A stretch of 64,000 nucleotides of DNA, taken from Luteimonas sp. MC1750 (lineage in GTDB: Bacteria > Pseudomonadota > Gammaproteobacteria > Xanthomonadales > Xanthomonadaceae). The notes under the pieces were generated by a model. It ran no database searches. It had not been told where the DNA came from and saw only the letters and a program-made list of their open reading frames with translations. Of this stretch, positions 54,544 through 63,004 are shown in pieces (positions within the stretch are counted from its first letter, which is position 1; each line of letters starts with the position of its first letter). A program made the position numbers and the translations under genes. Where the stretch lies: the NCBI RefSeq assembly GCF_016615955.1, contig NZ_CP067113.1, positions 496,001-560,000 on the forward strand. The letters are read 5' to 3'.

Positions 54544-54921
54544 ATGAAGACCCTTCCACTGCTCTTCGCCGGCCTGATGCTGGCGTTCGGCGTCTCCGAT
54601 TTCGCGCTCGCCGACGCGCGCCCCGATCATTTCGAGGGCGAGCAGGCGGCGTCGCTCGAGGAGGCGCTGTCTCGGCTGTCGGCCTACAACGCGCGGCTGG
54701 ACGCGATCCTGGCGAAGGACGAGCTCGGTCCCGAGGACACCGCGGAGATCCACGAGCTGACCTACACGCTCGAGAACGCGCTGGGCCGCATCGATTCCGA
54801 GGTCAAGGCGATGGCCGAATCGCTGGAGGCCGTGCACGTCGCCTCCGAGCGCTACGAGGTCGACACCGTGCGCGCACAGGGCCGCCGTTACCTGGACGCA
54901 TCGTCGAAGCTGGTCCGCTGA
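54544..54921 (+). CDS. Secreted DUF6746-like protein
   Basis: A 125-residue protein with a signal peptide (about 1-23, ending ALA). The mature part is helical: [41 protein letters not shown] and [17 protein letters not shown], ending [15 protein letters not shown]. This matches my memory of the DUF6746 family, which has no known function. ATG 54544 is the first start giving the signal peptide. It lies 92 bp after the tRNA and 20 bp before rimK, so it may be cotranscribed with rimK. Confidence 0.8.
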   Translation: MKTLPLLFAGLMLAFGVSDFALADARPDHFEGEQAASLEEALSRLSAYNARLDAILAKDELGPEDTAEIHELTYTLENALGRIDSEVKAMAESLEAVHVASERYEVDTVRAQGRRYLDASSKLVR

Positions 54922-54941
54922 GCGCCCCGCGGCCTGCCCCG

Positions 54942-55871
54942 ATGAAGCTCGCGATCCTGTCGCGCAACAGCAAGCTCTACTCCACGCGCCGGCTGGTCGA
55001 GGCGGCGCGCCTGCGTGGGCACAGCGTGCGCGTGCTCGATCCGCTGCGCTGCTATATGCGCATCGGCAAGGACGGCTTCGCGCTGCGCTACAAGGGGCAG
55101 CCGCTGGCGGGTTATGGCGCGGTGGTCCCGCGCATCGGCGCCTCGATCAACCGCTACGGCAACGCGGTGCTGCACCAGTTCGAGCTGATGGGCTGCCACA
55201 CGCCCAATCCATCGGCGGCGATCGCGGCCGCGCGCGACAAGCTGCGCTGCCACCAGCTGCTGGCGGCCCAGGGCATCGACATGCCGGTGACCGTGTTCGG
55301 CGACAACCCCGACGACACCGACGACCTGCTGGCGATGCTCGGGGCGCCGCCGCACGTGATCAAGCTCACCGAGGGCAGCCAGGGGCGCGGCGTCATGCTG
55401 ACCGAGAAGCCTTCGGCTTCCCGGGGCGTGGTCGATGCGCTGCGCGGGCTGTACGCCACCTTCCTGCTGCAGGAGTTCATCGCCGAAGCCGGGGGCGCCG
55501 ACATCCGCTGCCTGGTGGTCGGCGACCGCGTGGTCGCCGCGATGCGACGCCAGGCGCCGGATGGGGACTTCCGCGCCAACCTGCACCGCGGGGGGGCCGC
55601 CGAGGCCTTCGACCTGGATGCCGGGGCGGCCGGGGTCGCGGTGCGCGCGGCCGACGTGCTCGGCCTGGGCGTCGCGGGGGTGGACCTGATCCTGTCCGCG
55701 CGTGGACCGCTGGTGCTGGAGGTCAACGCCTCGCCCGGCCTGGAGGGCATCGAGCGTTCCACGGGTGTCGACGTGGCGGGAACGATCATCGACTTCGTTG
55801 CGGCAGGAGCCGCAGGCGGGGGCATGGCGTCTCGGAAGCGGATGAGACCTTCCCGCAGGCGCCAGGTTTAA
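54942..55871 (+). CDS. rimK: RimK-family ATP-grasp ligase (ribosomal protein S6 glutamate ligase)
   Basis: ATP-grasp enzyme that adds glutamate residues to the C-terminus of ribosomal protein S6; some family members ligate amino acids to other acceptors. The 309-residue protein begins [21 protein letters not shown]. It has the ATP-grasp motifs [34 protein letters not shown] and the metal-binding [15 protein letters not shown]. The last 15 residues are rich in Arg and Lys ([14 protein letters not shown]). ATG 54942 is the family start. Confidence 0.93.
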   Translation: MKLAILSRNSKLYSTRRLVEAARLRGHSVRVLDPLRCYMRIGKDGFALRYKGQPLAGYGAVVPRIGASINRYGNAVLHQFELMGCHTPNPSAAIAAARDKLRCHQLLAAQGIDMPVTVFGDNPDDTDDLLAMLGAPPHVIKLTEGSQGRGVMLTEKPSASRGVVDALRGLYATFLLQEFIAEAGGADIRCLVVGDRVVAAMRRQAPDGDFRANLHRGGAAEAFDLDAGAAGVAVRAADVLGLGVAGVDLILSARGPLVLEVNASPGLEGIERSTGVDVAGTIIDFVAAGAAGGGMASRKRMRPSRRRQV

Positions 55872-55978
55872 CGGCCCTTTAATTCGCCGGCCGGTAGCGT
55901 GGCACGACCGAAATCCCTCGTGCGTCTCCAGGTCTCTGTCGTCAGGTGGATTGCGGTCATCGGGGCAACACTTCTTTC

Positions 55979-56010
55979 GGCCCGGGCAAGGTTCTTGCCC
56001 GGGCCATTTT
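55979..56010 (+). terminator. Strong hairpin terminator downstream of rimK
   Basis: A perfect 12-bp stem (55979-55990 with 55994-56005) is followed by attttgt. It is 108 bases after the rimK stop. The rest of the gap 55872-56148 shows no protein gene; a small RNA ending here is possible but unproven. Confidence 0.8.
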
Positions 56011-56148
56011 GTATACCGGCACGCGCCGGGCATCCGGACGCCGTCGCAGAGGATTTGTGCGACCCGTCCGGCGCAGGCAGAATCGGACGACATGCCCCCC
56101 ACGGCATACGGCCGCATGCATCATCCACATGTCCTGCGAGGTCCATAG

Positions 56149-56643
56149 ATGCACAAGTTGATGCTGTTCTCACTCCTGGCACTCCTGCTCCCGGCCACCG
56201 CGTCGGCCACGATCAATTCCGGCGACCAGGCCTTCAAGCCGGACAAGGGCCTGGATCTCAACGCCTCGTTCAACGAGCAGCGTGCGGCCATCAACAAGGC
56301 CCTCGGTGACGGGGAGACCTATGTCGAGATCTCGGCCGACGACGTCCGCGTGGTGCAGGATTCGCTGGGCCGCATCTCGACCCTGCTGGCAGGCGCGCAG
56401 AGCATCAACCAGATGTCGCCGGAGGCGAAGGTGGAGCTGTTCAACGAGCAGGAGCGGGTCAACACGCTGCTGGTGCGTGCGCACAAGGACAGCCGCCTGG
56501 TCTGCCGGCGCGAGAAGCCGACCGGTTCACACCGCCCCACCACGCTGTGCCTGACAGTGGCCGAGCGTCGCCGCCACCGCGAAGCGGCCAGCGACTTCTT
56601 CCGCTACAACCCGCGGGCACAGGGCCCGGTCAGCGACCCCTGA
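56149..56643 (+). CDS. Secreted protein of unknown function upstream of a two-component system
   Basis: A 164-residue protein with a signal peptide (about 1-20, MHKLMLFSLLALLLPATASA). The mature part is mostly helical and charged (FNEQRAAINKALGDGETYVEIS, VRVVQDSLGRISTLLAGAQS, FNEQERVNTLLVRAHKDSRL), then a basic stretch with two cysteines near residues 118 and 133 and RRRHREAASDFFRYNP. No family is recognised. It ends 9 bp before the response-regulator start, so the three genes read as one operon. It could be a periplasmic accessory of the sensor. Confidence 0.75.
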   Translation: MHKLMLFSLLALLLPATASATINSGDQAFKPDKGLDLNASFNEQRAAINKALGDGETYVEISADDVRVVQDSLGRISTLLAGAQSINQMSPEAKVELFNEQERVNTLLVRAHKDSRLVCRREKPTGSHRPTTLCLTVAERRRHREAASDFFRYNPRAQGPVSDP

Positions 56644-56652
56644 GGAGATCCA

Positions 56653-57336
56653 GTGCGCATACTCGTCATCGAAGACAACCAGGACATCGCCGCCAACCTG
56701 GGCGACTACCTGGAGGACCGCGGCCATACCGTCGACTTCGCCGCCGACGGCGTGACCGGCCTGCACCTGGCGGTGGTCCATGACTTCGACGCCGTGGTGC
56801 TGGACCTCAACCTCCCGGGCATGGACGGCATCGAGGTCTGCCGGAAGCTGCGCAACGAAGCCCGCAAGCAGACCCCGGTGCTGATGCTCACCGCGCGCGA
56901 CAGCCTGGACAGCAAGCTGGCGGGCTTCGACTCCGGCGCCGACGACTACCTGATCAAGCCGTTCGCGCTGCAGGAGGTCGAGGTGCGGCTGAACGCGCTG
57001 GCACGCCGAGGCAAGGGCGTGCAGACCCGCGTGCTCGAGGTCGCCGACCTCGAGTACAACCTCGACACGCTCGAGGTGCGCCGCGCAGGCAAGCTGGTGC
57101 AGCTCAATCCCACGGCGCTGAAGATCCTGCAGTCGCTGATGGAGGCGTCGCCGGCGGTGGTCACCCGCCAGGAGCTCGAGACCCGGGTCTGGGGCGAGGA
57201 GCTGCCGGATTCGGACAGCCTGCGCGTGCACATCCACGGGCTGCGGGCGGTGATCGACAAGCCGTTCCCCACCCAGCTGGTGCAGACCCGCCATGGCATC
57301 GGATACCGGATCGCGGCACCGGATGCCTCAAGCTGA
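56653..57336 (+). CDS. OmpR-family response regulator
   Basis: A 227-residue transcription factor. The receiver domain has the acidic pocket at residues 7-8 (IEDN), phosphoacceptor Asp51 in VVLDLNLPGMDG and the conserved lysine in DDYLIKPFAL. The C-terminal winged helix has LNPTALKILQSLMEASPAVVT and DSLRVHIHGLRAVIDKP. The GTG at 56653 follows a gaggag site. It overlaps the sensor-kinase gene by 14 bp. The regulon cannot be read from the sequence. Confidence 0.95.
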   Translation: MRILVIEDNQDIAANLGDYLEDRGHTVDFAADGVTGLHLAVVHDFDAVVLDLNLPGMDGIEVCRKLRNEARKQTPVLMLTARDSLDSKLAGFDSGADDYLIKPFALQEVEVRLNALARRGKGVQTRVLEVADLEYNLDTLEVRRAGKLVQLNPTALKILQSLMEASPAVVTRQELETRVWGEELPDSDSLRVHIHGLRAVIDKPFPTQLVQTRHGIGYRIAAPDASS

Positions 57337-58675
57337 CGACGCGGCGCCCGTGCCCAAGGGGCTCGGGCGCCGGCGTTACCGCCGCCGGCTGCGCAGCCGC
57401 ATCATCCTGTCCTTCGCCCTGCTCGGGCTGGGCCTGACGGCGATGTTCGCCATCGCCGCGGCCTATGTCGGCGCGGTGGTCGAGGACCAGGCGGTCGGCA
57501 CGGTGCTCAAGGAAAACCTCGACGACTACGCCGAGCGCTTCTACCAGGACCAGTCGGCGCAGCTGTCGCCGCTCGGCAGCGTGCGCGCCTATGTCTTCGG
57601 CCCGGACAAGTGGCACAACGCGCAGCCGGACTGGATCCCGCTCGAGTCCGGCGTCTACAACATGAACGGCGTCGAGGACGGCGAACCCTTCGTCTACCGC
57701 CTGGTGGTGAAGAAGGACCCGGACTACTGGTTCTTCGTCGCCCAGGACATGACCAGCACGGCCGAGGTGCGCGCGCGCATCAAGCTGATCCTCATCGCGG
57801 CGGTGGTGCTGTTCACGGTGCTGGCCGGCTTCATCGGCTGGTGGTCGGCCTCGCGCGTGATGCGCCCGGTGTCGGAACTCGCCAACCTCCTGAGCACCTC
57901 GGACGAGAGCGCGCGCCCGGCGGCGCTGGCGCCGCACTTCCCCGATGACGAAGTCGGCGAGCTGGCGACCGCGCTGGACGACTACGCCGCGCGCCTGACC
58001 GAGGTGGTCCAGCGCGACCGCGAGTTCAACGCCGACGTGAGCCATGAACTGCGCACGCCGCTGGCGGTGATCAAGGGCGCGGCCGAACTGCTGCTGTCGC
58101 GCCCGGGGCTCGACGACAAGACGCTGGCGCGGCTGCAGCGCATCCAGCGCGCCGAAGCCCAGTGCACCGACCTGATCAGCGCCCTGCTGCTGCTGTCGCG
58201 CGCCGAGCGGGGCCACGGCAGCACCGACGTGTACCGGGTGGCCGAGCAGCTGCTGGACGCGCACCGCCCGCAGCTGGGCGCGAAGGCGCTGGAGCTGCGG
58301 CTGGACGGCGGCCCCGGCCGCCTGGTGGTGGATGCACCCGAGGCGGCGGTCTCGGTGGCGCTGGGCAACCTGATCGGCAACGCCATCAAGTACACCACCG
58401 CCGGCAGCGTGGTGGTGCGCCTGCACGATCGCGCGATCGACGTGATCGATTCCGGGCCGGGCCTCAGCGCCGAGGACGCCGCGCACCTGTTCGAGCGCGG
58501 CTACCGCGGCAGCCACGCCGAGCACACCCACGGCGGCGGCATCGGCCTGTCGATCGTGCGCCGGCTGTGCCGGCTCTACGAGTGGCAGGTGCGGGTGGTC
58601 CCGGGCGCGGAGCGCGGCGTGGTGGCCACGCTCAGCTTCGATGCCGATGCCGAGGCGGACGCGGGCAGGGCCTAG
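57323..58675 (+). CDS. Sensor histidine kinase
   Basis: A 450-residue membrane kinase. TM1 is at about residues 27-50 and TM2 at 153-173, enclosing a periplasmic sensor of about 100 residues with no recognised fold. A HAMP-like region follows (SRVMRPVSELANLL). The H-box has His241 in DVSHELRTPLAVIKG, and the ATPase has N-box GNLIGNAIKYT, D-box DVIDSGPGL and G-box GGGIGLSIVRRL. The pair resembles PhoQ/ColS-type systems in layout. ATG 57323 lies inside the end of the regulator gene; ATG 57293 would add ten residues. Confidence 0.93.
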   Translation: MPQADDAAPVPKGLGRRRYRRRLRSRIILSFALLGLGLTAMFAIAAAYVGAVVEDQAVGTVLKENLDDYAERFYQDQSAQLSPLGSVRAYVFGPDKWHNAQPDWIPLESGVYNMNGVEDGEPFVYRLVVKKDPDYWFFVAQDMTSTAEVRARIKLILIAAVVLFTVLAGFIGWWSASRVMRPVSELANLLSTSDESARPAALAPHFPDDEVGELATALDDYAARLTEVVQRDREFNADVSHELRTPLAVIKGAAELLLSRPGLDDKTLARLQRIQRAEAQCTDLISALLLLSRAERGHGSTDVYRVAEQLLDAHRPQLGAKALELRLDGGPGRLVVDAPEAAVSVALGNLIGNAIKYTTAGSVVVRLHDRAIDVIDSGPGLSAEDAAHLFERGYRGSHAEHTHGGGIGLSIVRRLCRLYEWQVRVVPGAERGVVATLSFDADAEADAGRA

Positions 58676-58693
58676 CGCGGCCCGCGCCCCGGC

Positions 58694-59611
58694 TCAGCCC
58701 TGCAGCGGCTGCAGCCAGCCATGGCGGTCGGGCGTGCTGCCGTCGAACAGTCCGAAGAACAGCTCCTGCAGCCGCCGCGTCACCGGCCCGGCACGCCCGG
58801 CGCCGACCTGGCGGCCGTCCACCGAGCGGATCGGGGTGATCTCGGCGGCGGTGCCGCACATGAAGAGCTCGTCGCAGAGGTAGAGGTATTCGCGCGGCAG
58901 GTCGCGCTCGACCACCTCGATGCCGGCGTCGCGCGCCAGGCGGATGATCGAGTCGCGGGTGATGCCGTTGAGCAGCGCCGCGCTGACCGGCGTGGTGTGC
59001 AGCGCGCCGTCGAAGACCAGGAACAGGTTCTCGCCCGCGCCCTCGCTGAGCAGGCCGGTCGAGGCCAGCGCGATGCCCTCGCCGAAGCCCAGCCGGCGCG
59101 CCTCGCGCGCCACCAGCTGGCCGGAGAGGTAGTTGCCGCCGGCCTTGGCCCCGGCGGGGATGGTATTGGGTGCGAAGCGCTGCCAGCTGGAGACGCAGGC
59201 GTCGATGCCTTCGGTCAGCGCGCCTTCGCCCAGGTAGGGACCCATGTGCCAGGACGCCACCGCGACGTCGATCGGCGTCTCGGCGCTCAGGCCGAAGCCT
59301 CCGAGGCCGCGCCACGCCACCGGGCGCAGGTAAGCCTGCTGCAGGCCGTTGCGCCGGACCACCTCGTGGCAGGCGGCGTCGAGCTCCGCGGCGGTGTAGG
59401 GGATCGCCATCTCGTAGATGCGCGCCGAGGCGAACAGGCGGCGGGTGTGGTCCTGCAGGCGGAAGATCGCGCTGCCGCCCGGGGTCGCATAGGCGCGGAT
59501 GCCCTCGAACACCGACGAGCCGTAGTGCAGGCCGTGCGCCATGACGTGGGTGGTGGCCTCGGCCCAGGGCTTGATGCCGCCGTTGTGCCAGATCCATTCG
59601 GGGTAGTGCAT
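58694..59611 (-). CDS. ilvE: Branched-chain amino acid aminotransferase
   Basis: PLP fold-type IV enzyme for the last step of valine, leucine and isoleucine synthesis. The 305-residue protein has WIWHNGGIKPWAEATTHVMAHGLHYG at the N-terminus, the PLP lysine at residue 156 in IPAGAKAGGNYLSG, SEGAGENLFLV, and the GITRDSIIRLARD and LFMCGTAAEITPI segments. ATG 59611 matches family starts. It is convergent with the histidine-kinase gene (18 bp). Confidence 0.96.
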   Translation of the reverse strand: MHYPEWIWHNGGIKPWAEATTHVMAHGLHYGSSVFEGIRAYATPGGSAIFRLQDHTRRLFASARIYEMAIPYTAAELDAACHEVVRRNGLQQAYLRPVAWRGLGGFGLSAETPIDVAVASWHMGPYLGEGALTEGIDACVSSWQRFAPNTIPAGAKAGGNYLSGQLVAREARRLGFGEGIALASTGLLSEGAGENLFLVFDGALHTTPVSAALLNGITRDSIIRLARDAGIEVVERDLPREYLYLCDELFMCGTAAEITPIRSVDGRQVGAGRAGPVTRRLQELFFGLFDGSTPDRHGWLQPLQG

Positions 59612-59654
59612 CGCGCGGCTCCTGTCCGGTGGATCGCCATTGTGCCGCACGGGC

Positions 59655-60293
59655 TCAGAGCGAGATCCACCAGCAGTCCATGTGCCGGCGCAGGCCGAAC
59701 GTGGTGGTCGAGGGCGTGGCGCCGTCGGACAGCACCTGGTCGATGCGCAGCGCAACCGGCCGCCGCGGTGCCGGCGGTTCCCGCGGCGCCGTCGCCGCCG
59801 TGCCCATGACCAGGGCCGACAGCGGTGCCGGTGCGGCGGTCGTCGCCTGCGGCGCCCCGGGCGCGGCAACGACCACGGTCTGCGCGGGCCGCAGCGCGGT
59901 GACGTTGAGCAGCGGGCGGCGGGCGATCGCGTCCAGCCGCTCGAGCACTGCATAGCCGTTGCGATGGCCCATGCCGGCCCAGTGGTAGCTGCGCGCCAGC
60001 CAGTTGGTGTCGCGCGCATCGATTGCCGAGGTGACCTCGAAGATCAGGTCCTGCAGGCGGCGCGAGCAGCCGCCGCGGTAGCGCAGCGCCGCGCCGGGCG
60101 TGCTGCCTGCACCGGTGTCGGGCCGGGTCTCCACCGCGCCCAGCGAACCGCAGCTGCGGTCGGTGTATACGGTGCCGCCATCGGGCGTCGTGCAGCGCCG
60201 GACCTGGGCCTGGGCCGGTGCGGGCGCAAGGGTGGCGATCGCCACGGCCCATAGCAGCGCGGCAGCCAGGACGGGGTGGCGCGGGGACGGCAT
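59655..60293 (-). CDS. Secreted DUF4124-like protein
   Basis: A 212-residue protein with a signal peptide (about 1-28, ending AQA). A DUF4124-like core then follows with two cysteines (VRRCTTPDGGTVYTDRSCGSLG). A helical region comes next (LQDLIFEVTSAIDARDTNW, MGHRNGYAVLERLDAIARRP), then an Ala/Pro/Thr-rich stretch. It ends with a conserved-looking cysteine- and tryptophan-rich tail MDCWWISL. The function is unknown. It lies between ilvE (43 bp) and metF (50 bp) on the same strand. Confidence 0.8.
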   Translation of the reverse strand: MPSPRHPVLAAALLWAVAIATLAPAPAQAQVRRCTTPDGGTVYTDRSCGSLGAVETRPDTGAGSTPGAALRYRGGCSRRLQDLIFEVTSAIDARDTNWLARSYHWAGMGHRNGYAVLERLDAIARRPLLNVTALRPAQTVVVAAPGAPQATTAAPAPLSALVMGTAATAPREPPAPRRPVALRIDQVLSDGATPSTTTFGLRRHMDCWWISL

Positions 60294-60343
60294 CGGCAAA
60301 GGGTACCGCGGCGAACGCCCGACGGGCGTGGTGGACGTCGGCT

Positions 60344-61168
60344 TCAGCCCAGGCGCTCGAGCACGGAGACGGTCGGCCTGGCCAGGTTGAGGGTGTAGAA
60401 GTGCAGGCCCGGGGCGCCGCCCTCGACCAGGCGCCGGCACAGGCTGGCCACGAAGTCGCAGGCGAGCTCGCGGATGCTGGCGGCATCGTCGCCGTGGGCG
60501 GCCATGCGCTTGCCCAGCCAGCGCGGGATCTCGGCGCCGCAGGCTTCCGAGAACCGCTTCAGCTGGCTGAAGTTCGCGATCGGCATGATCCCGGGAACGA
60601 TCGGCACCTCGACGCCGAGCGCGCGGGCGGCGTCGACGAAGCGGAAGTAGGCGTCGGCGTTGTAGAAGTACTGGGTGATGGCACCGTCGGCGCCGGCGTC
60701 GACCTTGGCTTTGAAGTGGCGAAGGTCGGCGAGCGCATCCTCGGCCTGGGGGTGCGTCTCTGGATAGCAGGCCACTTCGATGTGGAAGCAGTCGCCGTGC
60801 TCGGCGCGGATGAAGGCGACCAGCTCCGCCGCCTGGCGGAACTCGCCGGGATGGCCCATGCCCGACGGCAGGTCGCCGCGCAGCGCGACGATCCGGCCGC
60901 AGCCGTGCGCGCGATAGCTGTGCAGCAGCGCGGCGATCTCGTCGCGCGTGCCGCCGACGCAGGAGAGGTGGGGAGCGGCGACCAGGCCGTGCTCCTGGAT
61001 CAGGGCGCGCACCGTGTCGCCCGTGTAGCTGAGCGTGGAGCCACCGGCGCCGAAGGTGCAGGACACGTATTCCGGCGACCAGGCCTTGAGCCTGGACGCC
61101 GTGCGGGCGAGCTGCGTCCGCTGCTCGTCGTTCTTGGGCGGATAGAACTCGAAGCTGATCGGGATCAT
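60344..61168 (-). CDS. metF: Methylenetetrahydrofolate reductase
   Basis: FAD-dependent reduction of methylene- to methyl-tetrahydrofolate, feeding methionine synthesis. The 274-residue protein begins MIPISFEFYPPKNDEQRTQL, with EYVSCTFGAGGST, LRGDLPSGMG, and the C-terminal FVASLCRRLVEGGAPGLHFYTLN. In many xanthomonads metF is near ahcY; here a two-gene insert lies between them. No SAH riboswitch was recognised in the 178 bp before its start; one could precede ahcY outside the window. Confidence 0.97.
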   Translation of the reverse strand: MIPISFEFYPPKNDEQRTQLARTASRLKAWSPEYVSCTFGAGGSTLSYTGDTVRALIQEHGLVAAPHLSCVGGTRDEIAALLHSYRAHGCGRIVALRGDLPSGMGHPGEFRQAAELVAFIRAEHGDCFHIEVACYPETHPQAEDALADLRHFKAKVDAGADGAITQYFYNADAYFRFVDAARALGVEVPIVPGIMPIANFSQLKRFSEACGAEIPRWLGKRMAAHGDDAASIRELACDFVASLCRRLVEGGAPGLHFYTLNLARPTVSVLERLG

Positions 61169-61346
61169 CGCGGCTGACGGAAACGGGGATCGCCCCGAAG
61201 TCTATCGCTTTATCGGGATGGATGGATAGATCGGGTCCGGAAGAACTTGCAGGCGCCCTGGCGGCACGCACGCGCCGTGTTCACGGGCCCCGCCCCAAGG
61301 TCGGCGTCCTGCCGGCGAATCCCGGCCGCGCCACCAGGAGAGCCGC

Positions 61347-62507
61347 ATGCTGGCAACCACCTACCGCCGCCCGCGCAGGATGCGCATCGAGAACGTCGCC
61401 GAGCCCTCCATCGAACATCCCAACGACGCCATCGTGCGCGTCACCCGCTCGTGCATCTGCGGCTCGGACATCCACATCTACAACGGCCTGGTGCCCGACA
61501 CCCGGGTCGGCCAGATCGTGGGCCACGAGTTCACCGGCGTGGTGGAGGAGGTCGGTCCATCGGTGCCGAACCTGAAGGTCGGCGACCGGGTGCTGGTGCC
61601 GTTCAATATCTTCTGCGGCAGCTGCTACTTCTGCCAGAAGGAGCTGTACGGCAACTGCCACAACGTCAATTCGCAGGCCAGCGCGATGGGCGGGTTCTAC
61701 GGCTACACGCACACGGCCGGCGGCTATGACGGCGGGCAGGCCGAACTGGTGCGCGTGCCCTTCGCCGACGTCGGCCCGATGGTGATCCCCGACGACATCC
61801 ACATCGAGGACGCGGTGCTGCTGACCGACGCCTTCCCCACGGGCTACCAGGCCGCCGAGATGGGCGACATCCGCGAGGGCGACACCGTCGTGGTGTTCGG
61901 TGCCGGCCCGGTGGGACTGTTCGCGGCGAAGAGCGCCTGGTTCTTCGGCGCCGGTCGCGTGATCGTGGTCGACCGCGAGGAGTACCGGCTCGAGTTCGCG
62001 CGCGGGTTCGCCCACTGCGAGACGGTCAACTTCACCGAAGTCGACGACATGGCCACCCATCTGAAGAAGATGACCGACTGGATGGGCGCCGACGTCTGCA
62101 TCGACGCGGTGGGCTGCGACGCCAGCGGCAGCGCGTTCCACACCTTCACCGGCAAGATCGCCATGCTGCAGGGTGGCTCGGCGATCGCGCTGCACTGGGC
62201 GATCAACAGCGTGCGCAAGGGCGGTCGGATCTCGATCGTGGGCGTCTACGGTCCGACCTTCAACATGATTCCGATCGGGAACGCGGTCAACAAGGGCCTG
62301 ACGCTGCGCATGAACCAGGCCAGCGTGAAACGGCACCTGCCGCGGCTGATCGAACACATCCGCGCCGGCCACATCTCGCCGCGCGAGATGATCACCCACC
62401 GCATCCCGCTGGAAGACGTGGCCGATGCCTACGACATCTTCGTCAACAAGCGCGACAACTGCATCAAGCCGGTGCTGATCCCACCCTCCGCGCGGGGTGA
62501 CGCGTAA
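61347..62507 (+). CDS. Zinc-dependent medium-chain alcohol dehydrogenase
   Basis: A 386-residue MDR-family dehydrogenase. The catalytic zinc site has the cysteine in SCICGSDIHIYNG and the GHEF motif. The structural zinc loop carries four cysteines in FCGSCYFCQKELYGNC. The Rossmann fold is VVVFGAGPVGLFAAK followed by the acidic VVDREEYR, which favours NAD over NADP. Relatives are annotated as alcohol, threonine or formaldehyde dehydrogenases; the substrate is not fixed. It follows an aggagag ribosome-binding site and its stop overlaps a possible start of the next gene (TAATG). Confidence 0.9.
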   Translation: MLATTYRRPRRMRIENVAEPSIEHPNDAIVRVTRSCICGSDIHIYNGLVPDTRVGQIVGHEFTGVVEEVGPSVPNLKVGDRVLVPFNIFCGSCYFCQKELYGNCHNVNSQASAMGGFYGYTHTAGGYDGGQAELVRVPFADVGPMVIPDDIHIEDAVLLTDAFPTGYQAAEMGDIREGDTVVVFGAGPVGLFAAKSAWFFGAGRVIVVDREEYRLEFARGFAHCETVNFTEVDDMATHLKKMTDWMGADVCIDAVGCDASGSAFHTFTGKIAMLQGGSAIALHWAINSVRKGGRISIVGVYGPTFNMIPIGNAVNKGLTLRMNQASVKRHLPRLIEHIRAGHISPREMITHRIPLEDVADAYDIFVNKRDNCIKPVLIPPSARGDA

Positions 62508-62533
62508 TGGCCGGCAACGCACGGGAGACCACC

Positions 62534-62938
62534 ATGGACAAGGCCCGATTCGCCCACATCCCCGGCTGGGGCGCCGACCTCGCGCACGAGAACCGGCCGG
62601 CCGTGCCGATGGAGCGCACGCCGCCGCGGCTGGACGTCCCCTGGAGCGACCCGCCGCCGCAGCAGCCGATGACCGTCGAAATCCTGAAGTCGCTGGAGCG
62701 TCCGGAGCACTCGCGCACCTTCGGCACCCGCCTGCCGCCCAAGGGCCTGAGCGGCGTGATGCGTCGCGCCGCCTTCAGGCGCAGCGAGAACAACGTCGGC
62801 CACTGGCTCATGCTGATCGCCGCCGACCGCGTCGACGTCGTCGAAGGCATGGCCGGGGACCTGAAGCGCTCGCCGCTGAAGCTCGCCGCCGTGGGCGTCG
62901 GCGTCGCCGCGCTGGTGTGGTGGCTGGCATCGGACTGA
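62534..62938 (+). CDS. Small conserved-looking protein paired with the alcohol dehydrogenase
   Basis: A 134-residue protein with the start KARFAHIPGWGADL, a Pro-rich middle (PPPQQP), a conserved-looking block EHSRTFGTRLPPKGLSGVMRR and GHWLMLIAADRVDVVEG, and one hydrophobic C-terminal helix (LAAVGVGVAALVWWLA). I recall similar proteins beside zinc-dependent dehydrogenases but no function. ATG 62534 has a gggag site 6 bases upstream; ATG 62507, overlapping the dehydrogenase stop, would add nine residues. Confidence 0.75.
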   Translation: MDKARFAHIPGWGADLAHENRPAVPMERTPPRLDVPWSDPPPQQPMTVEILKSLERPEHSRTFGTRLPPKGLSGVMRRAAFRRSENNVGHWLMLIAADRVDVVEGMAGDLKRSPLKLAAVGVGVAALVWWLASD

Positions 62939-62955
62939 CCACCCGATGCCACAAA

Positions 62956-62985
62956 CGGAACGGGCGCCCGAAGGCGCCCGTTCCG
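62956..62985. terminator. Bidirectional hairpin between the small gene and ahcY
   Basis: A perfect 13-bp stem (62956-62968 with 62973-62985) and cgaa loop lie between convergent genes. No T-run follows on either strand, so its termination strength is uncertain. Confidence 0.55.
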
Positions 62986-63004
62986 CTGTCCCGGATGGGC
63001 CGGA

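Noticed and set aside
61169..61346. SAH riboswitch before metF
   Set aside because: I could not find the expected paired elements. The region is a divergent promoter for metF and the dehydrogenase, and the riboswitch, if present, more likely precedes ahcY outside the window.
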